DNA of 64,000 bases from Halisarca cf. caerulea (lineage: Eukaryota > Porifera > Demospongiae > Chondrillida > Halisarcidae). This document shows, one piece after another, positions 51,501 to 61,620 of the stretch. The notes beneath the pieces are model-generated. The model saw nothing but the letters and a program-made list of their open reading frames with translations. It did no database searches and had not been told where the DNA came from. The DNA lies in the NCBI GenBank assembly GCA_963170055.1, contig CAUJGJ010000239.1, positions 30,701 through 94,700 on the forward strand. Reading direction: 5' to 3'. Numbering within the stretch: position 1 is the first letter of the stretch; every line of letters starts with the position of its first letter. The translations under genes and the position numbers were made by a program.

Positions 51501-52025
51501 AAGGTCATGCGCTGTACACCAGGAGGGACTCCACACACTGTCCTCTGTGGTTGAGATTACTATTAAGGTCATGCGCTGTACACCAGGAGGGACTCCACAC
51601 ACTCTGTCCTCTGTGGTTGAGCTTACTATTGAGGTCATGCGCTGTACACCAGGAGGGACTCCACACACTCTGTCCTCTGTGGTTGAGATTACTATTAAGG
51701 TCATGTAGTCTACACCAGGAGGGACTCCACATTCTCTGTCCTCTGTGGTTGAGATTACTATTAAGGTCATGCGCTGTACACCAGGAGGGACTCCACACAT
51801 TCTGTCCTCTGTGGTTGAGCTTACTATTAAGGTCATGCGCTGTACACCAGGAGGGACTCCACACACTCTGTCCTCTGTGGTATAGCTTACTATTATGGTC
51901 ATGTACTCTACACCAGGAGGGACTCCACATTCTCTGTCCTCTGTGGTTGAGATTACTATTAAGGTCATGTACTCTAATCCAGGGGGGACTCTACATACTC
52001 TGTACCCTGTGGTTGGAGAAGAACT
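48569..52025. repeat. 66-bp minisatellite (about 53 units)
   Basis: Units start ACACCAGGAGGGACTCCACA, then CACTCTGTCCTCTGTGGTTG and a variable ATTACTATTAAGGTCATGCG segment. Starts at 48569, 48635 and 48701 give a 66-bp period. Some units are shortened by one to three bases, and a four-unit (261-bp) higher-order repeat is visible near 48821/49082. Because 66 is a multiple of three, long frames stay open on both strands (22-residue repeats); I treat these as non-coding. Confidence 0.95.
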
Positions 52026-53276
52026 ACTGATCATTTATTATTGATCTAAATGTCTATAAGTATTTCCAGGTAGGAAATACATGATCTAAAATAGACACTT
52101 CAGGTGTCAACCACAAGTGCACACAAAACAATGCTCCTTTTTACCAAATTTTGTACAGAACATGTCGGGGAACTTTAACAGTAGTGTCAGCTGACAACTT
52201 GGCCTCACAGCTTATTGGTGGCTACAAGGCCCTGAACTCAGCCTTTTAGAAGCGCAGATACTGCATGGTGACAGACGAACAGATGCAGAACAAAGTGAGT
52301 GTGTTAATGAGCTACGTATGTAATACAGCATGTAAACAAGTTGGGAAGGTATTATCATTATGTTGAGGGCCATGCCACATGTGTGATTCAGTATGCATAA
52401 TTATGGAGTAATGAGTGTGTTGAGTAACTTGCAAGTTTGGTAATGCAAAGTTTAAAATAAGGAAACCCTATATGGTGCAAGACTGAACATAATAAGAGTG
52501 TGGAGTTTACAATAACAATCCCAATGTTATCAAAATAGGTATAAAAATGTCTGTTTATCTAATGGTTTGGAGGGATTTGAAATCAACATACAGTGAACAG
52601 GATTACATGGAACTTTTGCATACATGCTTTATTATACTGTGGTTCCATGAGAAGACTTTCCAGCCACAAACACGAGCAACCCACCAAGCCCATTGTTCCA
52701 GCCTTGGAGGTCCCCTGCATGATCACATAGCTACAACTAAATTATATGAATTTGTTCACATGCAGTTGTTTCACCTCACTGGCATACAGTACATTCAAAT
52801 GTACATTGCTCACATAAGAATAATGTAGATATAACAGTAAATGTTGCAGAAAACAGAATGCATGTACAGAAAGTGATTTCTCCAATCTATTATTTAGATT
52901 ATGATCAATTGGAGATGATTGTATCTGTCATATCGCTCTGTAGGATTGCCATCATATATCAACTGTAAATTTAATTAATATCATAGTTGCCATGTTTTTT
53001 TGGTTGTACTCAATATAACACATGTTCACAGTGTATACATGTAAGTGTGTTAACAGTGCCATGAAATAAAAACTATAATAATATATCCTAACACAAAATT
53101 GATATACAATAATACGTACACGTTCATACAGTGCAGGTATAGTATAAATTATATTATAAATAATAAATATATACCCTGTGCATACACACATACTGTACAT
53201 TTGAAATAATAGTCATGCATACGTATGTTTGCAGCTTGTCACTGGGCTGCGAGACACATGGACATATATAACACAA

Positions 53277-53277
<1 letters not shown>
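52026..53277. other. Unique AT-rich DNA, no intact gene
   Basis: Unique sequence between the minisatellite and a CA microsatellite. Apart from the relic exon at 52159-52294 I see no conserved frame; the 93-codon frame at 52547 has no recognisable motif. Confidence 0.6.
52159..52294 (+). pseudogene. Relic exon of a transposon-derived protein family
   Basis: A spliced-exon-like segment bounded by TTTTGTACAG and AAA/GTGAGT. It translates to RGTLTVVSADNLASQLIGG and, after an in-frame TAG at 52247-52249, KRRYCMVTDEQMQNK. I recall the ADxxAxxxxGG...CRxCM pattern from multi-copy uncharacterised proteins in cnidarians, echinoderms and fish that behave like transposon genes. The stop codon and lack of neighbouring exons suggest a dead copy. 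The family link is from memory and unverified. Confidence 0.45.

Positions 53278-53339
<62 letters not shown>
53278..53339. repeat. CA microsatellite
   Basis: About 31 uninterrupted CA dinucleotides. Confidence 0.98.
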
Positions 53340-53341
<2 letters not shown>

Positions 53342-53521
53342 GTGAGTCACACATCTAACTGTTGAAATGCAATAACACTTTCTCCCTCCATGCAACTGTC
53401 CCTAAACGTGTTGACAGCTTGGGAGACTAGAATCTTTCAACACTACCGAGTCCAGTGAAGTACTAGTGAAGGAATGAGTTGAAGAGGCCGGACTTGAATT
53501 TAATTGTTTCTGTGTGAATGG

Positions 53522-56034
53522 TCACTCTGAGTCCAAGGATGAGAGTGTTTCTGGTTCGGGAGTACACCTGGCTGTCTCTGTCTTCTCCTTCCCTCTCACT
53601 GTGTCCTTATGGTGTACCTTCAAATGTCTCTTTTTCTCATCGGACCGGGCAAATCTTCTTCCACACTTGTCACAGGCAAACAGCTTTTCACCAATATGAG
53701 TACGGATGTGTTTTGTTAGGTGGTCAGATCTGGTAAATCTCCTAAAACAGAAGTGACAGAGGAAGGGTTTATCACCGGTGTGACATCGAATGTGCCTCGC
53801 TAGGACATCCGAACGACTGAATCTCGAATCACAATACTGGCAGACGTGCGGTCTCTCTGACGGTGTTGGAAGTGACTTTTCTAGTGTATTTGAAGTAGCT
53901 TCAGCGACCGGTTTTCTCTTCTTGGCTGTTGGCTTGGTTTTGACACTCGTCTGGGAAGGAAACGGCAAAGGTAGAGTGAAATTTCCCTGAAGATTTAACT
54001 GATTGGTCGAATCTAAGACGCTTGTCGTTGCTACTTGGTCCTCCTTGGGGAAATGCTGAATACTCAAAGTTGCCAGAGATTGGTTCTGTGGGGTCGTGGG
54101 TGAGAGAATTTCCCCTATTGTAGTTTGGGTCGGGCCAGGAAGAATACTTGTAATGCTTGTGTTGGCCACCGAGATTGAACAGTCATCGCTTATAACAGGA
54201 CTGACGCCGTAAGTTACCAGGTTTTGGGCCTGATTTGTCATCGTATGGGGAGAATCCATTATCGAAAGAGTACCTGTCAGTGGTGCAGTGGTGCAGTTTT
54301 GGTGTACCTTCAAATGTCTCTTCTTCTCATTGGACTGGGCAAATCTTCTTCCACACTTGTCACAGGCAAACGGCTTTTCACCAGTATGAGTACGGATGTG
54401 TATTGTTAGGTGGTCAGATCTGGTAAATCTCCTAAAACAGAAGTGACAGAGGAAGGGTTTATCACCGGTGTGACATCGAATGTGCCTCACTAGGGCACTC
54501 GAATGACTGAATCTCGAATCACAATACTGGCAGACGTGCGGTTTCTCTGACGGTGTTGGAAGTGACTTTTCTAGTGTATTTGAAGTAGCTTCAGCGACCG
54601 GTTTTCTCTTCTTGGCTGTTGGCGTGGTTTTGACACTCGTCTGGGAAGGAAACGGCAAAGGTAGAGTGAAATTTCCCTGAAGATTTAACTGATTGGTCGA
54701 ATCTAAGACGCTTGTCGTTGCTACTTGGTCCTCCTTGGGGAAATGCTGAATACTCAAAGTTGCCAGAGATTGGTTCTGTGGGGTCGTGGGTGAGAGAATT
54801 TCCCCTATTGTAGTTTGGGTCGGGCCAGGAAGAATACTTGTAATGCTTGTGTTGGCCACCGAGATTGAACAGTCATCGCTTATAACAGGACTGACGCCGT
54901 AAGTTACCAGGTTTTGGGCCTGATTTGTCATCGTATGGGGAGAATCCATTATCGAAAGAGTACCTGTCAGTGGTGCAGTGGTGCAGTTTTGGTGTACCTT
55001 CAAATGTCTCTTCTTCTCATCGGACTGGGCAAATCTTCTTCCACACTTGTCACAGGCAAACGGCTTTTCACCAGTATGAGTACGGATGTGTGTTGTTAGG
55101 CGGTCAGATCTGGTAAATCTCCTAAAACAGAAGTGACAGAGGAAGGGTTTATCACCGGTGTGCCATTGAAAGTGCCTCATTAGGGCATCCGAACGACTGA
55201 ATCTCGAATCACAATACTGGCAGACGTGCGGTCTCTCTGACGGTGTTGGAGGTGACTTTTCTGGTGCATTTGAAGTAGCTTCAGTGACCGGTTTTCTCTT
55301 CTTGGCTGTTGGCGTGGTTTTGACACTCGTCTGGGAAGGAAACGGCAAAGGTAGAGTGAAATTTCCCTGAAGATTTAACTGATTGGTCGAATCTAAGACG
55401 CTTGTCGTTGCTACTTGGTCCTCCTTGGGGAAATGCTGAATACTCAAAGTTGCCAGAGATTGGTTCTGTGGGGTCGCGGGCAAGAGAATTTCCCCTATTG
55501 TAGTTTGGGTCGGGCCAGGAAGAATACTTGTAATGCTTGTGTTGGCCACCGAGATTGAACAGTCATCGCTTATGACAGGACTGATGCTGTAAGTTACCAG
55601 GTTTTGGGCCTGATTTCTCTTCGTATGGGGAGAATCCATTATCGAAAGAGTACCTGTCAGTGGTGCAGTATACGGAGTTAGTGGACTGAGGCTGGACGGA
55701 GTTTGAGCTGGGTAGGGAGAGACATTATCCATTACCAAAGGCGGGGGATAGTTCTCCATGCTCAGAGGTAGAGAAGCAGTACACAAGGTGTTCGGGCTTC
55801 TTCCTGGCTGAGGATACGTGTTCATGCAGTGAGAAACCGTGTGGGATGGAAGAGGCTGGGGCTGGTGGCCCAATGGCGAAAGTTGTCTTGGACTCTCTAG
55901 AGTCAAAGGCTTGTATGTCGGAGAATATCCCATTTCGAACTGGTAGGTTGAATGTTGCCATTGGCTCACGGGAGGTGACTGAATATGAGACATCCTTGAA
56001 ATTTCTTCTGGATGATATAGAACTTGGGTTGACA
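53522..56034 (-). CDS. EGR-like zinc-finger protein with three three-finger modules (3' exon)
   Basis: Long exon on the minus strand. I start it at 56034 because CTCTCCGTATTTACAG/TGTCAACC is a good splice acceptor; the frame extends upstream only into intron-like sequence, so earlier exons lie outside or were not recognised. A Pro/Ser-rich N-terminal region precedes three copies of a ~230-residue (690-bp) module. Each module has a Ser/Thr-rich linker, a basic KKRKP nuclear signal and three C2H2 fingers with TGEKPF-type linkers, nine fingers in all. Finger helices are EGR/Zif268-like: module 1 [24 protein letters not shown]; module 2 [24 protein letters not shown]; module 3 [24 protein letters not shown]. 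Normal EGR proteins have a single three-finger domain, so this gene arose by internal triplication. Role: probable nuclear transcription factor binding GC-rich sites. Confidence 0.85.
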
Positions 56035-56104
56035 CTGTAAATACGGAGAGAATAAACATTAACACGGTAAATGCGCACACGTATGTTTAATCTAAACCGT
56101 TAGG

Positions 56105-57117
56105 CTAACGAGAAGTAACAAGCATCACTTGCATGCTCATAAGGAACCTACTTCTGCTAGAAGTGGAAGCAAACGTATCCAGTGGGCGTCCAACAGTAGC
56201 GTCCGTTCCTTGAGTACAATAGAATCGATCCAGTGATCTGGTGTGCCGCCGAACGTGCCACGTTAGCTCATCCGAACGACTGAATCTCGAATCAGAATAC
56301 TGGCAGACGTGCGGTTTCTCTGACGGTGTTGGAGGTGACTTTTTTGGTGTATTTGAAGTAGCTACAGCAACCGGTTTTCTCTTCTTGGCTGTTGGCGTGG
56401 TTTTGACACTCGTCTGGGAAGGAAACGGCAAAGGTAAAGTGAAATTTCCCTGAAGATTTAACTGATTGGTCGAATCTAAGACGCTTGTCGTTGCTACTTG
56501 GTCCTCCTTGGGGAAATACTGAATACTCAAAGTTGCCAGAGATTGGTTCTGTGGGGTCGTGGGTGAGAGAATTTCTCTTAGCGTAGTTTGGGTGGGGCCA
56601 GGAAGAATACTTGTAACGCTTGTGTTGGCCACTGAGATTGAACAGTCATTGCTTATGACAGGACTGACGCTGTAAGTTACCAGGTTTTGGGCCTGATTTC
56701 TCTTCGTATGGGGAGAATCCATTATCGAAAGAGTACCTGTCAGTGGTGCAGTATACGGAGTTAGTGGACTGAGGCTGGACGGAGTTTGAGCTGGGTAGGG
56801 AGAGACATTATCCATTACCAAAGGCGGGGGATAGTTCTCCATGCTCAGAGGTAGAGAAGCAGTACACAAGGTGTTCGGGCTTCTTCCTGGCTGAGGATAC
56901 GTGTTCATGCAGTGAGAAACCGTGTGGGATGGAAGAGGCTGGGGCTGGTGGCCCAATGGCGAAAGTTGTCTTGGACTCTCTAGAGTCAAAGGCTTGTATG
57001 TCGGAGAATATCCCATTTCGAACTGGTAGGTTGAATGTTGCCATTGGCTCACGGGAGGTGACTGAATATGAGACATCCTTGAAATTTCTTCTGGATGATA
57101 TAGAACTTGGGTTGACA
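56105..57117 (-). pseudogene. Truncated tandem copy 1 of the EGR-like gene
   Basis: Offset by 1083 bp from the start of the main exon and nearly identical to it from the splice acceptor (57117) through the linker into the first finger. The first finger keeps the EGR helix RSDELTWH but has CQYSD where CQYCD is expected, losing the second zinc ligand. Sequence then leaves the family right after the first finger (HTRSLDRF...) and stops. No second or third finger follows. It may be a dead partial duplicate, or an alternative short exon encoding only the activation region. Confidence 0.65.
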
Positions 57118-57187
57118 CTGTAAATACGGAGAGAATAAACATTAACACGGTAAATGCGCACACGTATGTTTAATCTAAACCGTTAGG

Positions 57188-57610
57188 CTAACGAGAAGTA
57201 ACAAGCATCACTTGCATGCTCATAAGGAACCTACTTCTGCTAGAAGTGGAAGCAAACGTATCCAGTGGGCGTCCAACAGTAGCGTCCGTTCCTTGAGTAC
57301 AATAGAATCGATCCAGTGATCTGGTGTGCCGCCGAACGTGCCACGTTAGCTCATCCGAACGACTGAATCTCGAATCAGAATACTGGCAGACGTGCGGTTT
57401 CTCTGACGGTGTTGGAGGTGACTTTTTTGGTGTATTTGAAGTAGCTTCAGCGACCGGTTTTCTCTTCTTGGCTGTTGGCGTGGTTTTGACACTCGTCTGG
57501 GAAGGAAACGGCAAAGGTAGAGTGAAATTTCCCTGAAGATTTAACTGATTGGTCGAATCTAAGACGCTTGTCGTTGCTACTTGGTCCTCCTTGGGGGAAT
57601 GCTGAATACC
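57188..57610 (-). pseudogene. Truncated tandem copy 2 of the EGR-like gene
   Basis: Repeats the 3' part of the 1083-bp unit, with the same Cys-to-Ser change and the same abnormal tail. Homology stops at about 57610 (after GCTGAATAC), so its 5' half is missing. It shares the defects of copy 1, so duplication came after the damage. Confidence 0.7.
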
Positions 57611-57930
57611 CAGAGAAACCCAAATCCCTGTTGTTATCGGGTCTATGGCTGCAGAGACGCGCGCTGACGTTGCATGTGCGTTGGGGTTTTCCCTTATTGT
57701 TAGGATTGGGCCTTAGTAGCGAATCATGAAGAGGAGCCCTCCAGCCTACATACTACTACCAAGATAACTGAGAAAAAGAGGAGAAAGATGTTCATGACTC
57801 CAGCCTACATACTACTACCAAGATAACTGAGAAAAAGAGGAGAAAGATGTTCATGAAGGCATTTTGGTGAGCGAAATCTGAATCTAATCCAAAACGAACT
57901 CTAACGCGTGTAGTATTTTGTTAACTGACC
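57611..57930. other. Unique spacer with a 59-bp tandem duplication
   Basis: Contains CCAGCCTACATACTACTACC-type units at 57741-57799 and 57800-57855 (period 59 bp, two copies). No gene is seen. Confidence 0.7.
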
Positions 57931-58131
57931 CTAATCCAAGCCTAGCATTATGTCTGACACCTCGCAAATTATGTGGTCGTGGTCTACGTTATGTCCATGA
58001 AATATTGCTCTTTCTGGGAGAGGCCACCCCTTCGCCATGGGCTTTCCTTCAACATTCGTAAGGATGCACTCCTCTTGTGAATCCTGAGGGATAATCCGTA
58101 CAATTCCACCCTTCCTGATTGGCTTCTTGAT
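57931..58131 (-). CDS. Terminal exon candidate of an unrecognised gene
   Basis: An open frame of 66 codons on the minus strand after a strong splice acceptor (TGCTTCCTCGTTGTTTCAG at 58132-58150). It begins IKKPIRKGGIVRIIP, continues with KPMAKGWPLPERAIFHG and ends ICEVSDIMLGLD before TAG. Codon-like composition and the acceptor suggest a real last exon. I do not recognise the product, and no partner exon was found to the right. It could also be a relic. Confidence 0.4.
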   Translation of the reverse strand: MKKPIRKGGIVRIIPQDSQEECILTNVEGKPMAKGWPLPERAIFHGHNVDHDHIICEVSDIMLGLD

Positions 58132-58224
58132 CTGAAACAACGAGGAAGCACAATACTGGTTTAATCCTCTAATATTATAGGTTCTCGGTGGCCTTTTCAA
58201 TAGTGTTGATCGACGTACTGTCAT

Positions 58225-59021
58225 ACTGTCTGCAGTTCCTTATTACTGTTTGTTGTTAGGCTTGTCTGAATGTCAGTTATCTGGTACCAGGCATCATTTT
58301 CAACATGGGGAGCAGTTAGCCATAGGATATAAGATTGGTACGCACAAATATATGTATAATATATAATAATAGTATTATTATCTACAATGGTTTATCTAAT
58401 ACTCTTTCTTCATGGATGCTTTTATCTGGATTGAATCCAGATTCATCCATGTGAAAGCATGCATCATGCAATTCCCTCGACACTTTGGAAGATGGATTCA
58501 CTATACATTGTACTTGAAACATACAAACTTGTGCTCACTGAGCTAGCTGTGCATCAAAACACTTAAGCATGTTGACTGGGTGTGTTGTGCACAAGTGTAG
58601 TGGTGTCATTATGCATGTGTATGAGGATGTGCATATGTTGTATGAATGATAGTGGCTGTTAAATTCTGCATGCATGAGGGTAATAATAAAAATGCTTTTG
58701 TCTTCTCTAAAATGATAATATATGGTTTTGTCCCAAAATGGGAGTGCCGTCCTCCTTTCCTACCACAACAATGCCCCCCTCCATATGTATAGACACCCTT
58801 CCACGGTGATCATTTGAACCCTGCATGCAAAAGTATACGTATTGAATTGAAAGTCATGTTGTGCACATATGTACATTAGACTGTACTATATAGCTTACTT
58901 GGATAGCTTAGTAATTTTGGAGTCAGTCCCACACTAGCCTCTCAATTTCTCCACTTAGGGGAACTTCTTCAATGTCTACTAAGGTGGCTATAGTGTATAA
59001 TTAACTTAAATAAGAACAGCA
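58225..59021. other. AT-rich non-coding DNA
   Basis: No frame, repeat or RNA gene that I can support. TGCATG-rich and short AT tracts only. Confidence 0.6.
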
Positions 59022-59250
59022 CTACCAACATGTACACAAGCACTTATTCATATCCTTTCCATACAACGCTTGTAGCTTTAGAAAGGTGCTGGGGCTTAGT
59101 ATATTGTAGCACAGCTGCTGTTGTTGGTATTTGGCCAGCGTATAATTAGGAGACAGGTTGATGTAATTGCTTGTAATGTTGGCCATCTTCTTGAAAAAGC
59201 TATACTTTGCTTCATACCGCATACACCAGTATGGCACAAGTGGTCCAAAT
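59022..59250 (-). pseudogene. Relic exon of the same transposon-derived family
   Basis: After the splice-like acceptor AACATTGCTACAG the frame reads FGPLVPYWCMRYEAKYSFFK, then KMANITSNYINLSPNYTLAK. I recall a GPLxxxWCMRxEAKHxxFK block from multi-copy uncharacterised transposon-type proteins of invertebrates and fish, from which a fragment also occurs at 52159. There is no downstream splice donor or continuing exon in the expected frame, so it is probably a fragment. Family link from memory only. Confidence 0.45.
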
Positions 59251-59988
59251 CTGTAGCAATGTTGATCACGGTTCATATTTTCATACTTCAATATACGTAC
59301 ATACGTACATAGTATCTGTATTTAACCACTCACCTAGCCATCCATGTAGGAATATGCACCAGCTAGCTAGCGCATCTTTGGGATAAGTGTACATTCAGGG
59401 TACAGTTGTTTCTGTAAGCAAGTACTTACAACTATACTTAATTAAAATGTGTGTTTAACTATAGATTGTAGATGTTGATGCATATTTATGGTTATTTTGT
59501 ATGTTTATTGTTATAATATTTACTAGTTACTGTATCTGAAGCTTCTTCGAGATTTGACTCTTAGGTAAGTTTATCAAAATAAATTGTGTGTATTGACCGT
59601 GGTGCGTGATACATATTCCTCAATATTAGGATTCCTTGTTGTAAAATGAGAGAATTTTCAATTGAAGATTGGATTTACTTCACGAACTTATGTTGCACAG
59701 TGAAGAATGTTGATAAGTTACACTACTTGTGAAGTGCTGGAATGATTAGTCTAAAACTTGTTTAAAAGCCTTATGCCTTGCTGATGCTATGGCCCTTACT
59801 CATTGCTCTTACTCATGCTATGCATGATATAACTATTCATTGGATTTTTGTCAGCATGCAGTGTTAGATGTTATGTTATTGCCATTGTGTATCTCCAATA
59901 GACAAAGGATGGTAATGGTGGTGGTGATGACAATCCTAGTAGGGAAGCTAGCCGAAGTGATAACAGCTGCCAGTTCGAAATGGTACAC

Positions 59989-59989
<1 letters not shown>
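59251..59989. other. AT-rich non-coding DNA
   Basis: Includes a short TACATACG-type repeat at about 59292-59312. No gene is seen. Confidence 0.6.

Positions 59990-60042
<53 letters not shown>
59990..60042. repeat. TG microsatellite
   Basis: About 26 uninterrupted TG dinucleotides. Confidence 0.97.
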
Positions 60043-60044
<2 letters not shown>

Positions 60045-61620
60045 TTGCTTGTACATAGTTGTATATGTGGGTATTTTGCTCAATGGTGTTTGAGTATGTA
60101 TGCACACGTACATGCATACATGTATGCATACACAAGGAAGTGGTTATAGAAGAGAAAACATGTATGCTAGGAATGAATGTGTGTATAAGGATAAGTTTTC
60201 ATGCTTTTCTTTGCTACAGAGGAACAGATATGCTGCTAAAGTGGGACCCAGTGGTCTGTGCCCAAGATTGAAGAGCTACATGTGACTGCCTTACTAGACT
60301 ATTTAACCTTTTTCAGTATTGTTTGAAGCACTATAATTCTGTGTAAAAGTTTCTGTTATAATTTTGCTTTTATTCCCAATTTAAAACCTTCAAACGAGAA
60401 CCTTCATGCATGGGTCTACATTGTTGTGCAAACTACTGGTAGGTGTCTAATCTGATAGCGGAAGTTGGATGTTCAAGAAGCTCAGCTAGCCGGATCGTTG
60501 ATGCATGTATGCAGCAACTTACACCAATTAGTGGCATTATGGGATATGACAAATATTTAATTCCTGTCTTACCCCATTTAGTTGTCAACAGCATTAACGT
60601 CTCTCATGGTAATAGGTTTGGAAAGATCTATCAAAGTATACTAGTTCAGTGAAATAAAGTTGAAGTATTTAGAAACTTTTGGCAAAGTTCTCTAGGCCTG
60701 TAGGTGTTCAACAACTATGGGTAAGTTTCTTGTGGTTAGTGAAGACGTTAAAGTATAATCTTTTGACTATTCCTTGTATTTTTGCTGTTTCTTAGGAAAG
60801 CCAAGAGGTATGCTGCAAAAACCTTATGGTCTACAGACAAAAACAATGCTAGCATGACAAAAATACAGAAAATCTCAGTCTGCACAACATGTAAGGGCCA
60901 ATCCTTTTGGCAATGCATCCCATGCAAATGGAATTGTTGAAAAAATTCTTGTACCACTCGGTAGGCCTGATCATAGTAATGTGGCATGATGTTCAATTTT
61001 GATAGGAAAAGGTTATAGAAGGTTAAGTCCTTTAGTGTGTATAATATGTCTCCACACCGGGGTGTAGAGGTCAAACAGCCCCACTCGGCGATTAGGAAGT
61101 GTATTTACGTGCAATTAAAGAATGGTTACAAAGATTATAGCTTTTGTTCCAAAAGATGGCTGTCTGAATTTTATTGAAGAAAATGATGTTTTGTTAGCAG
61201 GATTGGGAAGAAAGAGTCGCGCAGTTGGTGACATCCCAAGTTAGTGATAATAACTTGTGTGTTGTGTGCGTGCACACGTTATAAACTGTATCCTTAACTA
61301 TTATTGTCCACTGGCGTTCATTTTAAAACGATTGCTATGTAGTAGTGACATTATTATGCATTGCTCTTTATTGCTAGGATATATACTGTTGAGGTTACTT
61401 GCAATTGCTAGGAGGGACACAATAAATAGTGTCCTTCATGGCTAAGATATATTTGGTGTATATGCAGAATGTTAGTCGGTAAGTTGTTCCCATATGTTTA
61501 ATATCTAATATTAGAATTTCACTTTCATGTAGCAATTCAAGTTACATACAATGAAAAGTAAACCCAAGGATTACAATATGCAGCTCTGAAGATCAGGGGA
61601 TGCAATCTCCAGCTACAAGG
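60043..61620. other. Mostly non-coding DNA with a weak coding-like stretch
   Basis: A 69-codon plus-strand frame (60443-60652) starts after ACTACTGGTAG and contains VGCSRSSASRIVDACMQQL. It is coding-like but unrecognised and may be another transposon relic. The rest shows no supported feature apart from the short minisatellite-like motif at 61410-61441. Confidence 0.4.
61410..61441. repeat. Solitary copy of a minisatellite-edge motif
   Basis: AGGAGGGACACAATAAATAG followed by TGTCCTTCATGG resembles the degenerate units at 48470-48540 (AGGAGGGACACTTAATAT and CTGTCCTTCATGG). It contains the inverted pair GGACAC/GTGTCC. Confidence 0.5.

Noticed and set aside
53790..53990. Plus-strand frames across the EGR locus (also 54235, 54925, 56241 and 57324)
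   Set aside because: Antisense shadows that recur with each module; they carry no domain.
56035..56080. [16 protein letters not shown] as a signal peptide on the EGR-like protein
   Set aside because: This stretch ends in a strong splice acceptor and is pyrimidine-rich on the coding strand, so it is intron. A secretion signal would not fit a zinc-finger factor.
60748..61074. 108-codon minus-strand frame
   Set aside because: Composition is not coding-like, there is no motif, and no splice partners were found.
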